Shown: piece after piece, positions 16,888 through 26,183 of the stretch
How the letters are laid out: each line of letters opens with the position of its first letter
How positions within the stretch are numbered: the stretch's first letter is position 1
NCBI GenBank assembly: GCA_938005745.1
Contig: CALLMM010000050.1
Coordinates: forward strand, 35,059 to 99,058
Length of the DNA stretch: 64,000 nt
Reading direction: 5' to 3'
From: an uncultured Chthonomonadales bacterium
Lineage (GTDB): Bacteria; Armatimonadota; Chthonomonadetes; Chthonomonadales; CAJBBX01
The notes under the pieces: model-generated
The model's input: only the letters and a program-made list of their open reading frames with translations
Told to the model about the DNA's origin: nothing
Database searches by the model: none
Made by a program: the position numbers and the translations under genes

Positions 16888-18576
16888 TCAGCTGCCTTTG
16901 GGGCTATCAGCCTTCTCCATGGTCAGGTCTGAAGTCTGTTCGTGCGATTGCAGCGTCTTCTGCGCGAACTCCAGATCGGATGCCACCTGCTGCGACTCCG
17001 GAGACTGCATCTCGCTGTACGCCTGGAGGGACGCGCTCAACAGTGATACGGCTCGGCGAAAGTCTCGCTGCGCATAGGCGATACGACCGAGATGCCAGAG
17101 CGTTCGGGCGATTCCAGGTCTGTCGTGAGTCTGCTGATACCGCTCCAGCGCCTGCAGGCACTCCCGCTCCGCCTCCGCCAGCTCACCCTGATTGGCGGAC
17201 TGTATGCCGAGGGTGGCAAAGAGAGCCGAAAGAGACGGAGCCTCTTTCATGCGGGTAACCAGCTCCCTGCCCAGTTCTCCGGCGATCTGCGTTACCTCTT
17301 TCCCCAGCGTCTCGATCAACTGAGCCGATTTAGCGGGCTGTACTTTCAGGGTCTCCGCCGCATTTTCGATCAGACCGGGCACGCCCTTCAGTTTCCGCAG
17401 CAGGCGTGAGAGGGCGGGTGCGCGCTGCTCGGTGATCTCAAAGTCGTCCCGGTACTGTTTGACACGATCCAGGAAAAGCTGCCCGCTTTCAGAGGCGAGA
17501 ACTCCCTTCACATCCGTCTGTTCGGGCAGGGAGAGACCCCCCAACGTGATCTCCTCGCCCTCCTGCAGGTTCAGCGATTCCCGCGAAGCCGCCAGACATC
17601 TCAGCGACGGTGCTTCCGAGAGCAGTTCTCGTACGAACCGAGACGCCTCCGGCACCTGGTTCACATCATCCAGGATCAGCAGACAGCGGCGTCTGGACAG
17701 CCAGTCGCGGACGACCTGCACGGGTGAGGCGGCGGGAGGAACGGCGATACCGATCGTCATGGCGATCTCCTGCGCCGCCCCCGCCACATCTTTCGCATTT
17801 TTCAAGACAATATACCAGACTCCGTCCGGAAAAAGGTCCGCCTGTTCCGCAGCAACCTGCAGTGAAAGCCGGGTCTTTCCGATCCCTTCCGGACCGGTGA
17901 GCAGCAGCAAAGGCGCGTCGTCCTGCGCCAGACGCGCCGCGATCTGCTCAATCTCCTTTTCGCGTCCGATGAAGCTGGTGCGCTGAACCGGTAGATTGTG
18001 CGGATGCGGGTTCAGCGAGCGCGGAGGCGGAAACTCCTGCAGCCGCATGGCGCTGTGGGTCGCCTGGAAAAGGCGTATTGGCTGATCCAGGTCGCGAAGA
18101 CGATGATATCCGAGGTCAATATATTCGGTACTGGCATCTGTCTCGCCTCCCACCTGCTGCATGACATCCTCGGAGAGGACGATCTGACCGCCGTGAACGG
18201 TGGAGAGTATCCGCGCAGTACGGTTGAGCGGCGGTCCAAAATAGTCGCCCGCCTGAAGGAAGGGTCTTCCGCAGTGAACCGCCATGCGGACGCTCAATGG
18301 TCCGACGTCTTCGGGCCAGGGAAAACGCTGCAGGTACGCCTGCGCTAATACCGCGCAGCGCACTGCCGAGACGGGATCGTGAAAGGCGACCTTGTAGGCG
18401 TCCCCCTCCGTCTTGATGATATAACCGCCGTGCATCTCTATCGCGGTGGTCAGAATGGCGTTGTGCGCCTGCAGCACCGGCAGAAAGGAGTCCCCATGCC
18501 GCTCCCATAGCTCTGTGGAGCCGACGATGTCGGTGAACAGAAAGGTAACCTTGCCGGTTGGAGGCTGCGACGCCAT
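16888..18576 (-). CDS. Class III adenylate/guanylate cyclase fused to NB-ARC-like ATPase and TPR region
   Basis: The start is ATG 18576-18574, which shares a base with the nth stop (TGATG), giving 562 residues. The cyclase domain spans 8-175, and all the expected residues are present: metal Asp16 in FLFTDIVGSTE, Asp59 in KTEGDAYKVAF, and Asn118 and Arg122 in FGPPLNRTAR. The ATPase has Walker A GPEGIGKT (228-235) and Walker B CLLILDDVNQV. The C-terminal part, about 460-550, has TPR-like helices (ALERYQQTHDRPGIARTLWH). The architecture is that of signal-transducing STAND ATPases with an enzymatic N-terminus. It probably makes a cyclic nucleotide, or binds NTP, in response to an unknown ligand. 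Confidence 0.9.
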   Translation of the reverse strand: MASQPPTGKVTFLFTDIVGSTELWERHGDSFLPVLQAHNAILTTAIEMHGGYIIKTEGDAYKVAFHDPVSAVRCAVLAQAYLQRFPWPEDVGPLSVRMAVHCGRPFLQAGDYFGPPLNRTARILSTVHGGQIVLSEDVMQQVGGETDASTEYIDLGYHRLRDLDQPIRLFQATHSAMRLQEFPPPRSLNPHPHNLPVQRTSFIGREKEIEQIAARLAQDDAPLLLLTGPEGIGKTRLSLQVAAEQADLFPDGVWYIVLKNAKDVAGAAQEIAMTIGIAVPPAASPVQVVRDWLSRRRCLLILDDVNQVPEASRFVRELLSEAPSLRCLAASRESLNLQEGEEITLGGLSLPEQTDVKGVLASESGQLFLDRVKQYRDDFEITEQRAPALSRLLRKLKGVPGLIENAAETLKVQPAKSAQLIETLGKEVTQIAGELGRELVTRMKEAPSLSALFATLGIQSANQGELAEAERECLQALERYQQTHDRPGIARTLWHLGRIAYAQRDFRRAVSLLSASLQAYSEMQSPESQQVASDLEFAQKTLQSHEQTSDLTMEKADSPKGS

Positions 18577-19262
18577 CAGCTTTTGCTCCCGCTCTTTTCG
18601 GCATAGAAGGCGCACAGGTCTGTCAGTGGACAGTCGTAGCAACGCGGGACAGGCGCCTTGCAGACCTGTCTGCCATGCTGAATCAGGGCGACGTGAAAAT
18701 TGTAGACGATCTCCGGAGGTACCTTCTCCTGAAGCGCATCATGCGCTCTGGCTTCCCCGATCTGTTTGCGGATCAACCCCAGCCTCCAGGCGACCCGAAA
18801 GACATGCGTATCCACCGGGATCACGGGGCGTCCCAGCGCAAAGCAGAGAACGATGGCGGCGGTTTTCGGACCCACGCCGGGCAGCGCCATCAGGTAGCGA
18901 CGCGCCTCTTCATCGCTCAACTGTTTCAGGCGGCTTAGGTCCACCGACCCCTCCTGCTCTCGGATGATCTTCAGAACCTCCTGTATGCGCGCCGCCTTGC
19001 TGTTTGCCAGTCCCCCGCAGCGGATCGTGTCGGCTAACTGCTCTGTCGGCGCGGCGATCACTTCATCCCAGGCGGGGTATCGCCGCTTCAGGTTGTCGAA
19101 GGCGCGGAAAGAGTTGACGTCAGAGGTGTGCTGCGACAGAATGCAGGCGACCAGCTCATCTTCTGGATTCCAGCGCGGAGACCAGTTCGCCTCGCCGTAC
19201 CGCTCCTCCAGCCGCCGGACTATCTCTGCAATCGCGCTCAAAGCTGTTTTCTCTTCCATCAT
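18576..19262 (-). CDS. nth: Endonuclease III (DNA glycosylase/AP lyase)
   Basis: The enzyme removes oxidised pyrimidines and nicks abasic sites in base excision repair. The helix-hairpin-helix is LPGVGPKTAAIVL, with the catalytic Lys in PGVGPKT and the catalytic Asp in VIPVDTHVFRV. The [4Fe-4S] cluster loop is intact with spacing Cys-x6-Cys-x2-Cys-x5-Cys (CKAPVPRCYDCPLTDLC). The length of 228 residues is normal. Two ATG codons stand in tandem at the start and no strong ribosome site is visible. The stop overlaps the cyclase-ATPase start, so repair and signalling genes share one transcript. Confidence 0.96.
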   Translation of the reverse strand: MMEEKTALSAIAEIVRRLEERYGEANWSPRWNPEDELVACILSQHTSDVNSFRAFDNLKRRYPAWDEVIAAPTEQLADTIRCGGLANSKAARIQEVLKIIREQEGSVDLSRLKQLSDEEARRYLMALPGVGPKTAAIVLCFALGRPVIPVDTHVFRVAWRLGLIRKQIGEARAHDALQEKVPPEIVYNFHVALIQHGRQVCKAPVPRCYDCPLTDLCAFYAEKSGSKS

Positions 19263-19299
19263 TTACGGGAAAAATGCCATGATCAATTCATGGTACGCG

Positions 19300-20772
19300 C
19301 TATGGATCGTCTGGGTATACTTTTCTGTAGAGACTCTGCTGCTGATCCAGCAGGGAGAGATACGCCTGATGCCGCTGCGGGTCGGGATACAGCAGCGTTC
19401 CCTCCGGAAGGGGCGCATCCGACAGACGTTTCAACAGACCCGCGGCTCTCAGAGCCGTCAGCGCCGCGCCGCGACTGGAGGCTTCGCTCTCATGCAGAAT
19501 GCGAACCGGCTGTCCGAGCGCATCCGTAAGCATCTGAGCCCAGACGGGGGACGTCAGTGCGCCTCCGGAGGCGAAGATCTCCTGCGCCCGGGGAAACTGC
19601 CGGCGAAGCAGATGCGCCGCCAGGGTGAACCGCAGCGCGACGCCCTCCATCCCGGCTTGCAGGATATCGAGCGGTGCTGCGCTCCAGCGCATGCCGTATA
19701 GGGTCGCCGCCGCATCAGGATGCCATCCAAAGCTGCGTTCACCGCTCAGAAACGGCAGAAAGATCATTCCGTGCTGACCGGGCTGACGATCCTGCAGTGA
19801 CCTCTGAACCGTGTCCATATCCGGCAAGGAGAGGGTCTGAGCCATCCAGGAGTAGACCGAACCTCCGTCGCTGAAGGCGGCTCCCATCACATACCGCTCT
19901 CTGTCGAGCCGATAGCACCAGAGTTCCGGCGGTATCTCCACACGATCCGCCTCCCACATCACTCGGATCGCGCCGGACGTGCCCAGATTGATCGCGATCC
20001 GCTCCTCCGAAACACATCCGCTTCCGAGATTGCTGGAGGCTCCATCGCCGATGGCGCGAACCCACGGGATATCCGAGAGAGGAGACCAGCGTGACGCCCA
20101 TTCGGGGAGAAGACCGACGGCGGGAGGGTCGGAGGGATCGAGAAGTGAGAGCGAGCCGGCGGTGAGGTGAAGGGTCTCCAGCAGTTCGGCGTCCCAGTCG
20201 CAGCGATTCTGATCAAACAGCCCGGTGGCGGAAGCCATGCTGATCGAGCAGACCGCCGTCCCGAACAGACGACGGAACAGATACTCGCCGGGAGAGACCC
20301 ATGTTCTTACCTGACGGGTGAGTTCCGGGTAGTTGGACTGAAGCCAGAAGAGTCGCGCCGGAAAGTAGCTGGAGTGGAGGACGCATCCCGTTCGCGCATG
20401 TACTGCGTCCGCATCGAGCATCGTGGAGAGCTTACGGGCGGCGTCTCCCGGTCGCGTGTCCGCCCAGGTATAGAGGGGCGTCACGGGGCGACCGTATGCA
20501 TCCAGACCAAGCATGCTGTGCCAGAAGGTGCATACGCCGACGCAGGCAATGCGTTCTGACAGTCCGCCCGCTCTCTGCAGCAGTTCATCCAGGCAGCGGG
20601 CGGTCTGATCCAGCAGGGGATCGGGATCGAACTCCGCCATTCCATGCGGGTCGGTGCGAACCTGATAGTCCCGCTGCGCGCGCATTCCCGGAATCGCGAC
20701 GCCCTCGGACGTGAAGAGAATGGCGCGGACGGAGGAAGTTCCTATATCCAGCGCCAGCGCCAGGTTTCTCAT
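19300..20772 (-). CDS. FGGY-family carbohydrate kinase (gluconokinase/xylulokinase type)
   Basis: The 490-residue protein belongs to the FGGY sugar-kinase family. The N-terminal phosphate loop is LALDIGTSSVRAILF, GVCTFWHSML is the substrate lobe, and INLGTSGAIRV and ASGGALTSPVWAQML form the second domain. It should phosphorylate a sugar or sugar acid with ATP in the cytosol. The N-terminus and the TWADTRPGDA segment resemble gluconokinase-like members, but the substrate is not certain. The start is only two bases from the aminotransferase stop, so the genes are co-transcribed. GGATAGAG stands immediately before the ATG. Confidence 0.9.
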   Translation of the reverse strand: MRNLALALDIGTSSVRAILFTSEGVAIPGMRAQRDYQVRTDPHGMAEFDPDPLLDQTARCLDELLQRAGGLSERIACVGVCTFWHSMLGLDAYGRPVTPLYTWADTRPGDAARKLSTMLDADAVHARTGCVLHSSYFPARLFWLQSNYPELTRQVRTWVSPGEYLFRRLFGTAVCSISMASATGLFDQNRCDWDAELLETLHLTAGSLSLLDPSDPPAVGLLPEWASRWSPLSDIPWVRAIGDGASSNLGSGCVSEERIAINLGTSGAIRVMWEADRVEIPPELWCYRLDRERYVMGAAFSDGGSVYSWMAQTLSLPDMDTVQRSLQDRQPGQHGMIFLPFLSGERSFGWHPDAAATLYGMRWSAAPLDILQAGMEGVALRFTLAAHLLRRQFPRAQEIFASGGALTSPVWAQMLTDALGQPVRILHESEASSRGAALTALRAAGLLKRLSDAPLPEGTLLYPDPQRHQAYLSLLDQQQSLYRKVYPDDP

Positions 20773-20774
20773 CT

Positions 20775-21986
20775 CTATCCGGCAATAGCCGACTTCATCC
20801 GGCGAAGCCCCTCCACAATATTCTCATCGGAGGTTGCAAAGGAGAGACGGATATACTCCTGCGTCTCCAGGCGACGCCCGAAGCAGGTGCGGGGAAGCAC
20901 CGCCACATTCGCCTGCTCCAGCAGGTAGTCGCACATGGCGTTCGCGTCCGCAAGACCCAGACGGCGGCAGGCTTCCGTAACATTCGGCAGGACATAGAAC
21001 GCGCCGCGCGGCTTCACGCATCGGACGCCGGGGATGTCGTTAAGAAGATCTGTGATCAATGCGGCGCGGCGGCGGAAGGCGGCGGTCATCGCCTCCGCCT
21101 CCGTCTGGTCGCCCTGCAGCGCGGCAGCTGCAGCGATCTGGGTGAAGGTCGCCGTGCAGGAGTGGAGATTCGTCTCGATCCGCGCCAGCTGCTGCGCCAG
21201 ATCGGCGCGGCAGATCCCGAAGCCGATTCGCCAACCGGTCATGGAGTAGGTTTTGGAGAAGCCGTCCACGACCACCGTGCGCTGTTCCATGCCCGCAATG
21301 GAGTAGATGGAGGCGAAGGGGTCGTCAAAGACGATCCTGGAGTAGATCTCGTCGGTTAGGACCCAAAGGTTGTGCCGGATCGCGATCTCCGCAATCTTCC
21401 GCATGTCCTCCGCCAGCAGCATTCCGCCGGTCGGATTCTGCGGGCTGTTGAGCACGATGGCGCGCGTCTTCGGAGTAACCAGCGACTCCAGTTCCGCGAT
21501 GTCGTATCGCCATGCATTCTCTTCGCGCAGCCTTGCCGGAATGGTAACCGCGCCGATCCAGTCCGAGATGGATTCATAGATGGGGTAGCCTGGAGAGGGG
21601 TAGATCACCTCCTCGCCCGGGTTCACCAGCGCCATCAGAGCGGCGAAGATCACGGGCTTGGCTCCGGGGGAGACGACGACATTCTCCGGTCCGATCGAGA
21701 CCCCCCGGGTTCTGGAGAAGTACTCCGCGATCGCTCTGCGCAGTTCGGGTAGCCCGGCGGAGGGACCGTAGTGCGTATAGTTCTGATCCAGCGCAGTTTT
21801 GCACGCCTGTTTGATATGCTTCGGCGTATCGAAGTCCGGCTCTCCCAGACCAAAAGAGAGAATATCTCTTCCTTCAGCGCGCAGTCTGTTCACGCGCGCC
21901 AGCACGTCAAAGGCGGTCTCCGTTCCGAGTTTTCGCATGCGATCCGCCAGAACGAGCGGAGGGGTTACGGCTTCTATGGCGGTCAT
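20775..21986 (-). CDS. PLP-dependent class I aminotransferase (aspartate aminotransferase-like)
   Basis: The 403-residue fold-type I aminotransferase transfers amino groups between amino and 2-oxo acids. The PLP lysine lies in DGFSKTYSMTGWRIGF, the pyridine-binding block is LNSPQNPTGGM and LTDEIYSRIVFD, and the substrate-carboxylate Arg is near YIRLSFATS. Relatives of this sequence class act on aspartate, alanine or N-acetyl-ornithine precursors. It follows glnD by 35 bases and precedes the FGGY kinase by two, linking it to nitrogen metabolism by position. GGGATTGAGAG is upstream of the ATG. Confidence 0.93.
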   Translation of the reverse strand: MTAIEAVTPPLVLADRMRKLGTETAFDVLARVNRLRAEGRDILSFGLGEPDFDTPKHIKQACKTALDQNYTHYGPSAGLPELRRAIAEYFSRTRGVSIGPENVVVSPGAKPVIFAALMALVNPGEEVIYPSPGYPIYESISDWIGAVTIPARLREENAWRYDIAELESLVTPKTRAIVLNSPQNPTGGMLLAEDMRKIAEIAIRHNLWVLTDEIYSRIVFDDPFASIYSIAGMEQRTVVVDGFSKTYSMTGWRIGFGICRADLAQQLARIETNLHSCTATFTQIAAAAALQGDQTEAEAMTAAFRRRAALITDLLNDIPGVRCVKPRGAFYVLPNVTEACRRLGLADANAMCDYLLEQANVAVLPRTCFGRRLETQEYIRLSFATSDENIVEGLRRMKSAIAG

Positions 21987-22021
21987 CTCTCAATCCCTTC
22001 CCGTGAAGGAGCGTAAGACCT

Positions 22022-24715
22022 TTACAGGGTCTGCTCCCGGCTTTTTGCTGGCATCAGGCTGTAGAGGATTGCGCGCGCCTGCGAGGCGTCCTGATCCGGC
22101 GGACAAGTTACATAGAAGCAGGACATGAACCTCCCTTTGAACAGCGAGAGCCGCGCGCTGTGAATGTCCCATTGAACGGAGGAGATCGCTCCGCAGGCGC
22201 GGTAGAGCGTCGCGCGCGCATCGGTGGAGGAGACCTCGACCATCACATAGGTGTGGGAGACGTCGTCGCGAATTGACAGCGACTCGACCGGTCCCCCGAT
22301 CTCTGCCGGCTTGCGCTTCTTGGTCAGAAGCTCCGTGACGGTGATCTTTCCGGTCAGCACCGCTGTCATGTTACTGGCGACCTCGCGCCGCTTGCCCGGC
22401 GTTAGCTGACGACCGCGAAAGTCCACGTAGAGCGTATCGATCGCGATATGTTCGTCTCCGACAACTCGCGTATAGACCTGCGCGCTGTGCACATCGAGAT
22501 CGGAGGCGTAGAGCACGCCGGCGATCTTCGCCAGCAGTCCCGGCTGCGGGTCGTCCTGCGCGCAGATGGTAACAGCGGTAAACGTCGAGTCGCGCTCGTC
22601 ATGAAACTCTATCACCGGTTCGCCGCTGCGAACGCGCCGCACAAAGCCGATATGCAGCGTCATCTCATTGAGGCTGGTGTTCAGAATATAGGGCGCGGGC
22701 ATACTCTCCACATGCTCCGCGATCTCCTCCGGCGGAAGGTTCTCCATCGAAAGCTCTTTCAGCAGCTTTCGGCGGGTGCGCGACAGGCTGCGATCGTCCA
22801 CCTCTTCGATATCTTCGCCGACAAGCACCCGCTCCGCCTGACGGTGCAGGTCGCGCAGAAACTTCCCCTTGACGGCGGTCCAGACGCCTGCTCCAACCGC
22901 GCTGGTGTCGGCATAGGTGAGGATGTAGAGCATATGCAGGCGATCCAGATCGTCCACCACTGCAGTGAAGTCCCGGATGGTCTCCTCCAGATGAAGATCG
23001 CGCAGGCGGGAGGTCTCCGCCATCAGAAGGTGATGTCGGATGAGAAACTGCACGTTTGCGGTCGCCTGAGGGGACCAGCGCAGTCGTCGGCAGATCGCGC
23101 CGGCAATCTCCTCTCCCAGTTCCGAGTGCGACCGCACATCGTCTATCTTGCCGACATCGTGCAGCAGAGCCGCCAGGTACAACTGTTCAGGATGAGGCAG
23201 TTCCGACATCAGCAGGCGAAAATCGCGGTTCTCTTCGCCGCCGTCCGCGGTTCGCAGCGCATCCAGGTTGCGAATCACATAGAGGGTATGCTGTCCGACG
23301 GTATAGTCGTGGGATGGATCGTAGGGGATCAGGTTCATGACTGCGCCAAACTCCGGGATCAGCCAGCCCAGAATCCCCAGATCCGCCATGATCTGCAGGA
23401 TCGGATAGGCTCCGCGCGGAGAGGCGAGAATGCGGGTGAATATCTCCGCGGCTTCCTGCTGGTCGCGAATGGTTGGATTGGCGGCAATCAGCTCCACAAT
23501 GGCGCGTTCAAGGTCTTTACTGAACACCAGCCCGTACTTTTGCGCCAGTTCGCACGCCCACAGCATCCATACCGGGTCTTCACAGGCAAGCGCCGGGTTC
23601 GCCGGACGGATCTCGTTGCGCTTGCAGTCCAGTCCGATCCCCAGCACCAGTTTGCTCTCTTCGATGCGCCGGGTAATGGTCTCCGAGAGACGCTGAATGA
23701 CGGAGGTGTGTTCGTAGAAGTCCCGCATGAACCGTTCTACCGGGGGGCGGGAAGCGGTCTTTGCCGCCTGTGTGGAGGCGTCCTGCTCCGTTCCAGCGGT
23801 CAGATGGTATCCTAGCGCCTCCGCAACCTGCTCCTGTCGGGTAACGACAAGCTGGTCGCGCTCCGCTCCGGCAATGACATGCAGGGCGTTGCGGACGCGG
23901 AAGAGGAACTCCTTCGCCTCCTGAAGTTGCTTGGCTTCGTTCGGATTGATCTCGGAGTATCGAATCAACGCCTCCCAGACGCGATCGCCGCGAACCCGTG
24001 AGGAGGCGAGCGACCGGCGCGCCTGCGTCAGCCAGACCGCGGTCTGCAGATCGCGCAGTCCTCCGGCTCCCTCCTTGAGATTGGGTTCGACAACCCGCGA
24101 GATCACGCCGACTCTGGACTTCTGGTTCCGTCGCTCTTCCTGCTTGGTGAAGATAAAGTCGGCGGGATTGAAGTAGGTCCAGAACTCGTGTTCAAACTGA
24201 ATATAGAGACGGCTGCTGCCTGTGATGAGCCGCGCATCCAGAAGCCCGGAGGCGGTCTGATGGTCCAGTTTGGCGCAGTCCTCCATCAGGCGGTAGGCGT
24301 ACCCGACGTTCATGTTGTTGGCGTCAATGAAGACGCGCATCACCGACTTGAACATCTCTTTGATGATGTTGTCCAGAACCGAATCGCCGTCCCGCTGCGG
24401 AATGAAAGTGATGTCAATATCGGAGTAGGGGCACAGCTCCCTGCGACCATATCCGCCGGTGGCGACGATACAGACCGCCACCTGATCCGGCTCAAAACTG
24501 CGCAGGTAGCGGGAACAGGCGAGATGGAACATCCTGCGAACCACGGCGTCCACCAGATCGCTGTATGCCGCAGCGTATGCCAGTCCGCCAGCTCCGCGCA
24601 GCACGCTCTGGTTCAGACTCTGCCGACGCTCCTGCAGATAGACCGCCAGGGATTCGAGATCGGAGATACTCTCTATTTGCGGGTCATATAGATAGGTGGG
24701 AGATAGCGTATTCAT
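22022..24715 (-). CDS. glnD: Bifunctional [protein-PII] uridylyltransferase/uridylyl-removing enzyme
   Basis: GlnD senses glutamine and modifies the PII protein to set nitrogen assimilation. The order of domains is standard: a nucleotidyltransferase (TGGYGRREL at 86-94, metal Asp99 and Asp101 in YSDIDI), an HD uridylyl-removing domain (LAALLHDVGKID), and two ACT domains near the C-terminus (DDPQPGLLAKIAGVLYAS; VEVSSTDARATLYRA). The 897 residues match the family length. AGGAG lies just before the ATG. It leads a minus-strand gene series with an aminotransferase and a sugar kinase directly behind it. No PII gene is in the window. Confidence 0.96.
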   Translation of the reverse strand: MNTLSPTYLYDPQIESISDLESLAVYLQERRQSLNQSVLRGAGGLAYAAAYSDLVDAVVRRMFHLACSRYLRSFEPDQVAVCIVATGGYGRRELCPYSDIDITFIPQRDGDSVLDNIIKEMFKSVMRVFIDANNMNVGYAYRLMEDCAKLDHQTASGLLDARLITGSSRLYIQFEHEFWTYFNPADFIFTKQEERRNQKSRVGVISRVVEPNLKEGAGGLRDLQTAVWLTQARRSLASSRVRGDRVWEALIRYSEINPNEAKQLQEAKEFLFRVRNALHVIAGAERDQLVVTRQEQVAEALGYHLTAGTEQDASTQAAKTASRPPVERFMRDFYEHTSVIQRLSETITRRIEESKLVLGIGLDCKRNEIRPANPALACEDPVWMLWACELAQKYGLVFSKDLERAIVELIAANPTIRDQQEAAEIFTRILASPRGAYPILQIMADLGILGWLIPEFGAVMNLIPYDPSHDYTVGQHTLYVIRNLDALRTADGGEENRDFRLLMSELPHPEQLYLAALLHDVGKIDDVRSHSELGEEIAGAICRRLRWSPQATANVQFLIRHHLLMAETSRLRDLHLEETIRDFTAVVDDLDRLHMLYILTYADTSAVGAGVWTAVKGKFLRDLHRQAERVLVGEDIEEVDDRSLSRTRRKLLKELSMENLPPEEIAEHVESMPAPYILNTSLNEMTLHIGFVRRVRSGEPVIEFHDERDSTFTAVTICAQDDPQPGLLAKIAGVLYASDLDVHSAQVYTRVVGDEHIAIDTLYVDFRGRQLTPGKRREVASNMTAVLTGKITVTELLTKKRKPAEIGGPVESLSIRDDVSHTYVMVEVSSTDARATLYRACGAISSVQWDIHSARLSLFKGRFMSCFYVTCPPDQDASQARAILYSLMPAKSREQTL

Positions 24716-24727
24716 TACTCCTATTGT

Positions 24728-24757
24728 ATCGCGTTTTTGCGCTTCGGCGCAAGCGAT
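24728..24757 (-). other. Hairpin immediately upstream of glnD
   Basis: A six-base-pair stem with a TTCG loop (24737-24752; TTGCGC with GCGCAA) is extended by ATCGC/GCGAT outer arms with a bulge. It ends 13 bases before the glnD start, so it could affect translation of glnD if transcribed. Confidence 0.4.
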
Positions 24758-24852
24758 AGGCGGAGTAAACGGGCAGGGGCGCTGTGGGGTAAAAAAAGTT
24801 CAGGGAGAAGACATCATGCCCCCGCTGAGATGCCTCCCCCCTGAACCCGGTC

Positions 24853-24899
24853 TCATCTGTTGCCAGATGAAAGGATGAAATATCATTTCATAATGATAT
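24853..24899. repeat. Two adjacent inverted repeats between glnD and alr
   Basis: TCATCTG-TTGC-CAGATGA at 24853-24870 is followed by a perfect 20-base AT-rich palindrome at 24880-24899 (eight-base arms, loop TCAT). The second looks like an operator or a dyad-binding site. No T-run follows either. Confidence 0.5.
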
Positions 24900-24951
24900 G
24901 TCCAGGCACTTAACAATACGCTCCCCGGTGCGTGAATGCTTCCATCCTGTG

Positions 24952-24986
24952 AAAAAAAGCGTAAATTTTATGCAGATATCATACGC
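24952..24986 (-). terminator. Possible intrinsic terminator of alr
   Basis: On the minus strand, GCGTA and TACGC can pair around an 18-base loop and are followed by seven T residues (complement of 24952-24958). The stem is short and starts within the last codons of alr, so the call is tentative. Confidence 0.4.
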
Positions 24987-26124
24987 GCGCAGACGGGGTG
25001 AGGTAGACGCGGGGCACGCGCGCGGTCAGGCGGGTGGTGATCTCGTGTTCGGTGGTCTGAACGATGCGGGCGATCTCTTCGACGGTGATCCGCTCCTCGC
25101 CCTGCGCCCCGATAAGCACGACCTCCATGCCGACCGAGGCGTCCGGAACATCCGTCACGTCCAGATTCAACACATCCATGCAGACATGTCCGACCACCGG
25201 AACGCGCCTGCCTGCTACCAGCGCACAGCCTGCGTTTCCCATCTCTCGCGGGTAACCGTCGCCGTATCCGACTGGAACGGTGGCGATCCGCCGCGGTTCT
25301 GAGAGCGTATGCGTTCTCCCATAGCTGATGCTGTGACCGGCGGGAAGGGGGCGCACCTGCGCAATGACGGACTTCAGGGTCAGCGCCGGGCGTAGATCGG
25401 GGATGCGAAACTCTGCGGGGATGTCCGGATGTATCCCGTAGATGAGCAGCCCCGGGCGAACCATATTCATCCGGCTTTCGGGATACCGCAGCAGCGCCGC
25501 GCTGTTGGCGCAGTGCTGGTGCATCAGCAGAATATCGGCGGCTTCCACCTGCTTTTTGATCATCAGGAAGGAGGCAATCTGCGCGTGCGTAAAATCGGGG
25601 TCATCCTCTGCAGAGGGAAAGTGGGTGCAGAGTCCGGTGATGACAACGGAAGTCATCCGGGAGATGATCTCGCAGTGTTTGACCGCCAGGTCGGTCAGGA
25701 AGCCGCTCCGTCCCATCCCGGTATCCAGTTCCACATGGATTTTGATGCCGGTGCGAAGCCTCTGTGCGGTTCTGCTGAGCGCGCGCGCCGCCTCCAGATC
25801 GCCCACTACCGGCGTCAGACGGTGCACGATGATCTCTTCTGCAAGATCGTAGGAGAAGGGAGAGAGGAGGCATATCGAGGCGTACGGGAGCAGTTTACGC
25901 AGCGACACGCCCTCCTCTACCGTAGCAACCGCCAGCCACTCCGCGCCTGCCGCGTGCACGGTGCGTGCGACCTCTGCGGCTCCGTGACCATAGGCATTGG
26001 CTTTCACCACCGGCATCACACTCACCCGCAGTCCCATCAGACTGCATATCAACTGCATGTTGTGGCGGATGGCGGAAAGATCAATCTCTGCCTGAACTCT
26101 GTGCATACAGGGGATTTCTGTCAA
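24979..26124 (-). CDS. alr: Alanine racemase
   Basis: The enzyme converts L-alanine to D-alanine for peptidoglycan. The PLP lysine is in VVKANAYGHGA near residue 40, and the C-terminal beta domain has the catalytic-Tyr block SISYGRTHTL and VPVGYGDGYPREM, with HVCMDVLNLDVTDV completing the dimeric active site. The start is either TTG 26124 or ATG 26106; neither has a strong ribosome site. The length of about 380 residues is normal. Alanine dehydrogenase (ald) is 4 kb away on the same strand, but separate transcription is likely. Confidence 0.96.
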   Translation of the reverse strand: MTEIPCMHRVQAEIDLSAIRHNMQLICSLMGLRVSVMPVVKANAYGHGAAEVARTVHAAGAEWLAVATVEEGVSLRKLLPYASICLLSPFSYDLAEEIIVHRLTPVVGDLEAARALSRTAQRLRTGIKIHVELDTGMGRSGFLTDLAVKHCEIISRMTSVVITGLCTHFPSAEDDPDFTHAQIASFLMIKKQVEAADILLMHQHCANSAALLRYPESRMNMVRPGLLIYGIHPDIPAEFRIPDLRPALTLKSVIAQVRPLPAGHSISYGRTHTLSEPRRIATVPVGYGDGYPREMGNAGCALVAGRRVPVVGHVCMDVLNLDVTDVPDASVGMEVVLIGAQGEERITVEEIARIVQTTEHEITTRLTARVPRVYLTPSARV

Positions 26125-26148
26125 CTTTCAAAAAAGTGGTGTAACATC

Positions 26149-26177
26149 TTGACAAACAGTGTGTCAGATAATAGTAG
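26149..26177 (+). promoter_or_regulatory. Possible promoter of an unannotated small RNA
   Basis: A perfect TTGACA at 26149-26154 is followed after 17 bases by TAGTAG (26172-26177), a weak -10. TAATAG at 26169-26174 is an alternative with a short spacer. It points along the plus strand into a stretch with no reading frame that ends in a strong terminator. Confidence 0.35.
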
Positions 26178-26183
26178 CAGCTC

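Noticed and set aside
22448..23815. 455-codon plus-strand frame inside glnD
   Set aside because: It is the complement of a fully conserved GlnD region and has no recognisable domain.
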